From Opitutales bacterium (lineage in GTDB: Bacteria; Verrucomicrobiota; Verrucomicrobiia; Opitutales; T3Sed10-336), in assembly GCA_007132315.1 (NCBI GenBank), contig SLOW01000337.1:1-6632 (forward strand): a stretch of 6,632 nucleotides of DNA. The letters are read 5' to 3'. This document shows, piece by piece, positions 1-4,200 of this stretch; position 1 is the first letter of the stretch, and every line of letters begins with the position of its first letter. The translations under genes and the position numbers were made by a program. Below the pieces are notes generated by a model, which had not been told where the DNA came from, made no database searches, and saw only the letters and a list, made by a program, of their open reading frames with translations.

Positions 1-2
1 AA

Positions 3-836
3 CTGGCGCGTGGTGACGGATTCCCCACCAACGCTCTGCACGGATGGGTTCGGTCTCTGTGGCGTGTCGCGGATGAATTCGGGCCAGCCAGGTTTGTGGT
101 GGTTTTCGATCACGGCGAGGACCGCAGGAAACTGGAGTTGCTGCCACAATACAAGCAGCAGCGGAAAGAGATGCCGGAAGCTCTGTCCAGGCAATTGCCG
201 TATCTCCGGGAATGCACAGAACTCATGGACCTCGCGGTGATCGATCGCGCCGACACGGAGGCCGATGATCTGATTGCCACGCTTGCTCACCGGATGGCCG
301 AAGATGGGGATGAGGTGTTGATTCTGAGCGCGGACAAGGATTTGGCGCAGTGCGTCAACGCGCGGGTACGGATGTTGCTGCCTCCCGCCAGCAGCCGGGG
401 AAAGGCGGGACTGACGGTTCTGGATGAAACGGGCGTCGAGGATAAATTCGGCGTCCCGCCCGCGAAGATCGCCGAATTTCTCGCACTGATAGGCGACACG
501 TCGGACAACATACCCGGGATTCCCGGTGTCGGGCCCAAGACCGCTGCGAAATGGCTGCGCCGATACGGAGGTCTCGACGGCGTCCTCGCCCACGTCGATT
601 CTCTCGAGCCAAAACGTTTTCGCGATAGAGTCGGTGAGGGCCGGAATCTGCTGCGCCGAAACCAGGAACTCGTCACGCTCAATCCTTCCCTTGAGCTGCC
701 CGGGATGAATCGTCCCCGCGGCAACCCGGAAGAACTCCTGGAATTTCTCGCAGCGATGGAAATGAAGGGCGCCCTGGCGGAAGCGAAACGACGTCTCGAA
801 GAAGAAAAAAAGGCGGCGCCCACGGAAATTTATTGA
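3..836 (+). CDS. Stand-alone 5'-3' exonuclease (PolA N-terminal / FEN-like, H3TH domain), 5'-truncated by window edge
   Basis: This enzyme family removes RNA primers and 5' flaps during lagging-strand synthesis and repair, using two metal ions held by conserved carboxylates. The frame is open from the left edge and gives 277 visible codons ending in TGA at 834-836. By memory alignment with Taq PolA, about 20-30 N-terminal residues are missing, including the first metal-binding Asp (the V-D-G motif). Counting from the codon at position 3, the visible active-site elements are VVVFDHG (Asp36), YKQQRKEMPE, EADD (86-89), SADKD (Asp111 and Asp113) and GDTSDN (Asp165 and Asp168). The last runs into a helix-hairpin-helix, GIPGVGPKTAAKWL, that binds duplex DNA. 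After a C-terminal helical part (ELLEFLAAMEMKGAL) the protein stops with a charged tail. No 3'-5' exonuclease or polymerase domain follows, so it is a separate exonuclease and not PolA. One oddity is that the usual F-R pair downstream of Asp36 reads R-K. Confidence 0.96.
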   Translation: MARGDGFPTNALHGWVRSLWRVADEFGPARFVVVFDHGEDRRKLELLPQYKQQRKEMPEALSRQLPYLRECTELMDLAVIDRADTEADDLIATLAHRMAEDGDEVLILSADKDLAQCVNARVRMLLPPASSRGKAGLTVLDETGVEDKFGVPPAKIAEFLALIGDTSDNIPGIPGVGPKTAAKWLRRYGGLDGVLAHVDSLEPKRFRDRVGEGRNLLRRNQELVTLNPSLELPGMNRPRGNPEELLEFLAAMEMKGALAEAKRRLEEEKKAAPTEIY

Positions 837-1010
837 TTTTAAGGCTTTACCTGAAAGGCTGCCCTCTGTTGACTGAACATCTGTTTTTTAGATCCGATTC
901 ATCACAAAAGTTCCCTTTCGAAAACGGGTATGAGTTAATCGTTAACGCGCTAGGTATGAAATATTTGATGAATATTCTTCGTGAAAGTCTTTCGCGAAAT
1001 TTTTCTGTTT

Positions 1011-1039
1011 CCGGGAGGCCTGCGCTACTTTCCTCCCGG
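1011..1039. repeat. GC-rich inverted repeat (8-bp perfect stem)
   Basis: CCGGGAGG (1011-1018) pairs perfectly with CCTCCCGG (1032-1039) across a 13-base loop, and a T-G wobble at 1010/1040 can extend it. It stands out in an AT-rich spacer. It is not followed by a T run on either strand, so it is not a typical intrinsic terminator. It could be an attenuator, a protein-binding site or chance. The left arm contains a GGGAGG purine tract, but no start codon lies at ribosome-binding distance after it. Confidence 0.45.
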
Positions 1040-1160
1040 GCGAATTTCCAGGTTTTTCGGGTTTGCTCGCATATGGTCAAACGGTCATCGTTGTTCTCCG
1101 CCGGCCTTCATACTCATTGCTAAGCCGTTTCACTTCTCGATTTCTCCGCGAATTTCCGCA

Positions 1161-1188
1161 TTGGCAACGATCCTTCATCGGATTTAAC
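1161..1188 (+). promoter_or_regulatory. Possible sigma70-type promoter for the large surface-protein gene
   Basis: TTGGCA (1161-1166) matches the -35 consensus at 5 of 6 positions, and TTTAAC (1183-1188) matches the -10 at 4 of 6, with a 16-base spacer. Transcription would start near 1195, giving a leader of under 20 bases before the ATG at 1212. The match is modest and the sigma factor preference of this organism is unknown, so this is only a candidate. Confidence 0.3.
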
Positions 1189-1211
1189 TATCGGTACTCG
1201 TCGTCCAAAAA

Positions 1212-1283
1212 ATGACCTTTATTAAACGCACCTCTTTGCTCCTGCTAATCTCCCTTTTCGGGTTTGGCTTGAATGGCTTGGCC
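1212..1283 (+). other. Sec signal peptide, residues 1-24
   Basis: A basic n-region (MTFIKR) is followed by a hydrophobic core (LLLLISLFGFGL) and a small-residue end at GLA, with likely cleavage after Ala24 before NPN. There is no Cys after the cleavage site, so it is not a lipoprotein. This places the protein outside the cytoplasmic membrane. Confidence 0.85.
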
Positions 1284-4200
1284 AACCCGAACATTGTCAT
1301 CACCTCCCTCCAGGTCGAGCGAGGGACCTTCTTCGGAGGGGATCCCCTCGATATCAGCGTTACCATCTGGAACGAACCGACCGGTGATCCTGCGGATGAT
1401 CCGGCGGACGACGTACTTTGGGGGGTTCGTATCCATGAAATCCGCCTCAGCGAGGACGGTTCCTACGATACTGAAGACGAGCGCATCCATTCTATCCAGG
1501 CCCGTTCCGATATCGGACTCGGCCTGGCGCGCGGTGAGACGGAAACCATTGAATGGGTGCGGATGGCGCCCGGACACCTCACGGGAGATTTCTGGATTGT
1601 GGGGCATTTCGAACTCCTCGACGAGGACGGCAATCCGACCGGCAACACCTTCACCTACGATAACAACAACGATGACGTCAATCTGGAGACGCCGCCGCTC
1701 CGTTTAGAGCCGATCAATTTCCCCGAAACCGATGTCGTGAGCGTGGGTCCCGCGGGGCAGGCCGGTGACGGGATCAGTGAACACCCCTCCCTGAGTGCGG
1801 ACGGTCGCTTTGTCGCCTTTCTTTCCAAGGCGACGAACCTCGATCCGGAGCGCACCGCCGGCGGAGAGGGAGATGTGTACCTCAAAGACCAGATGACCGG
1901 TAACGTCCGGCTCATTACGGCTCCCCTGTTCGTTGACCCTCCCGTCGATGACGATGACGAGGACGAGGAGCCGGTCGATGTCGGGGCGGACGGGCCCAGC
2001 GGCCGGCCGCAAATAAGCCCGGACGGCAAGTTTGTTGTTTTTGCTTCCAGCGCGACCAATCTCACCGGCACGTCTCCCGTGCCCGAATATTCCGAGATCT
2101 ACGTTTTTAACCGCGAAAACGGATTTCTCAGCCGGGTCTTCGACGAAATTCCCGGTCAGCCGCTTCCCAACGGTCCGAGCTTCAATCCTTCGATCAGCGA
2201 AGGGGGGCGCTACATCGCTTTTGAATCGCAGGCCTCAAACTTGGTGGGTGACGATACCAACAACCTGACCGACATTTTCCTCCTCGATCGCGAAACACAC
2301 GAGCTTCGTCGGATCAACCGGAACGAGCAGGGGATGCAGGCCGACGGAAATAGTTTGCGTCCGCGGATCAGTGCCGACGGCCGGCACGTAGTGTACGAGT
2401 CGCGTGCCACCAACCTGGTTCCCGATGTCACGAACACACTATATGACGTTTACGTTTACGACCGGGTCGCCGACACCACCCGGCGCCTCAGTGTCGATTA
2501 CGACGCCGACGGCAATCCCGTCGAGTCTGACGGCGACAGCCGCGCCCCGGCCCTTTCGCGGAACGGGCGTTTCGTCACCTTCACGTCGAGAGCGACGAAT
2601 CTTTTTGCCGAACCGGCCACGGGTTCCGTCGAGTTCTTCGGGAGGCCAGCGCGCGGCGAAATCGAGTTCACCGAGAACAAGCCTGCCGAAGGAATCCTCA
2701 GCTTTTACGACGACATTCCCGCCACCGGTTTCGTAATATTTTCGACAAACCCGGAACCCGATCAGGAGGACCGCAAGACCCTCACCATAAGTGATGGCCC
2801 TCAAACCGTCGTGTTTGAGTTTGACACGGAATTCCCTTATCAGGCTGATCCCGACAACGTCGGAGTGCGTATTCAGGAGGAACTGTCCGGAACAATGAGC
2901 AACCTGCGTTCACGAATCGTGAATTCACCCCTCACCATCGCCGCCGCCGTTTCGGAAATGGAAGACGGGCGCTGGATCCTCGAACTGGAAAACCCGGTTC
3001 AGGGGGAAGACGGGAATCAGCCGATCGTCGCTTCTCCCGGCCTGGAGGAAGAGGTGGAAATCGAGGGTATGAGCGGCGCCGAGACCCTGGCGCCCGCCGA
3101 TGGGGATGAGCTCCTTATCGACAACGGATTCTTCGAAACCGTTTTCCGGTTCACGACGTCCGAACCTTCCGAGCTAAACGAGGTCCAAATTGGGCGAACC
3201 GCTTGGGAAACCCGCGATAACCTGCTTAACGCCATCAATGCCGGATTGATTCTCGACCTTCCGGATCTGAGCACTCCGACCGCGAACGGCACTTTGCTTG
3301 TCGGGCCTTTGGCCTCCAATCCTGCCGACGAGGATACCCTTGTGATCCAGCGGGGCGGGGTGGTTCAGACGTTTGTGTTTGTCGAACGCGAAATCCAGTA
3401 CGATCCCCTGGAGGTCGAGGGCCTTGAGGCCCCGCTGCCCGGGGAGGTTCCCGTCACCATTGGCGAGTCGCTGAATGAAACTCGCGGCAACCTGCTGCGG
3501 TACGTCGCCGAGCTGTTTGATTTCCAGGATCTGCCCGCGTATACGGATCGTCCAGCTACCGGGGCAATTCGCCTTCTAGCCAATCCCGAAGACGAGGATG
3601 AAGCAAGTATCAGCGTTGACGACGGCAACGAGTCGGTGCGGTTCAGTTTCTTCGAAGGATTTGAGGAGGACGAGGACGATCCGGATTTTGATTTTGAGGA
3701 TGTGATTATTGACGACCGCGATCCCAACGATGTCCGGATTGTGGTAGGTGAAAGCGTCGCCCAGACGCAGGCCCGTCTCCTGCAGGCTCTGCAGGGCTCC
3801 CCTCTGAGCATGCTCATTCGCCAACAAGACGATGAAGAGGGCGATCCCTTCTTCTTTCTCGTGCACAACCGGGTTGGTGAAATCGGCAATATCGCCATCT
3901 CGTTCGAGCCGGTTCCCGAGGTGCCCGATGATCCGGACGAACCGGCCGAGGATCCCTTCGTCGCCGTGTTCGGTATGGAAGGTGGTGTGATTGAACTCCC
4001 CGAGGCCGGTCAGAGCGAGCAGTTTTACGACCGCGACCCGCTCTTCCTGCATCCCGCGCTTTCGTTCCAGTACCGTGCGCCCGGTTCGCTCACCTCCGGC
4101 GTCTTCGCGATCGAGATCAATGCTACCGGAAGTGCCACGATGGGGAATCTTATCGAGTCGCTGGTCGAGTTCGGCATGCCGCGCTTTCGGGCGGAGGCGG

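Larger units (their letters stand above)
837..1211. other. Intergenic spacer, AT-richer, with small inverted repeats
   Basis: This 375-base gap holds no gene I can support. Counted over 841-1200 it is about 46% G+C, clearly below the flanking genes. It contains an imperfect GTTAA-TCG-TTAAC palindrome (934-946), two AATATT copies five bases apart (960-965 and 971-976), the perfect palindrome TTTCGCGAAA (990-999), and a GC-rich hairpin at 1011-1039. These lie together within about 110 bases and could be operator sites or structure in a leader. I see no tRNA, no riboswitch I recognise, and no intrinsic terminator for the upstream gene: the T6 run at 884-889 has no GC-rich stem before it. Confidence 0.7.

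Noticed and set aside
287..823. Minus-strand open frame of 178 codons opposite the exonuclease
   Set aside because: The + strand frame carries all exonuclease motifs. The antisense product is Arg/Ser-rich and low in complexity, as expected of a shadow frame.
866..890. Intrinsic terminator ending in the T6 run at 884-889
   Set aside because: The only possible stem before the T run (GTT...AAC) is three base pairs, too weak for a terminator.
869..897. TTGACT as a -35 element of a promoter just after the exonuclease gene
   Set aside because: No acceptable -10 box is found 16-18 bases downstream. The TTTAGA at 887-892 is too close.
847..1080. A 77-codon minus-strand frame in the spacer
   Set aside because: There is no ribosome site, no domain pattern and no coding-like composition, and it runs through the palindromic elements.
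833..1123. A 96-codon + frame starting at a TTG that overlaps the exonuclease stop
   Set aside because: The overlap resembles translational coupling, but the start is a rare TTG without a ribosome site, the product has no recognisable features, and the region has the low G+C of a spacer.
3365..4052. Two overlapping minus-strand frames (3365-3898 and 3576-4052)
   Set aside because: They overlap each other and the module array on the + strand, and one product is little more than Ser/Arg runs.
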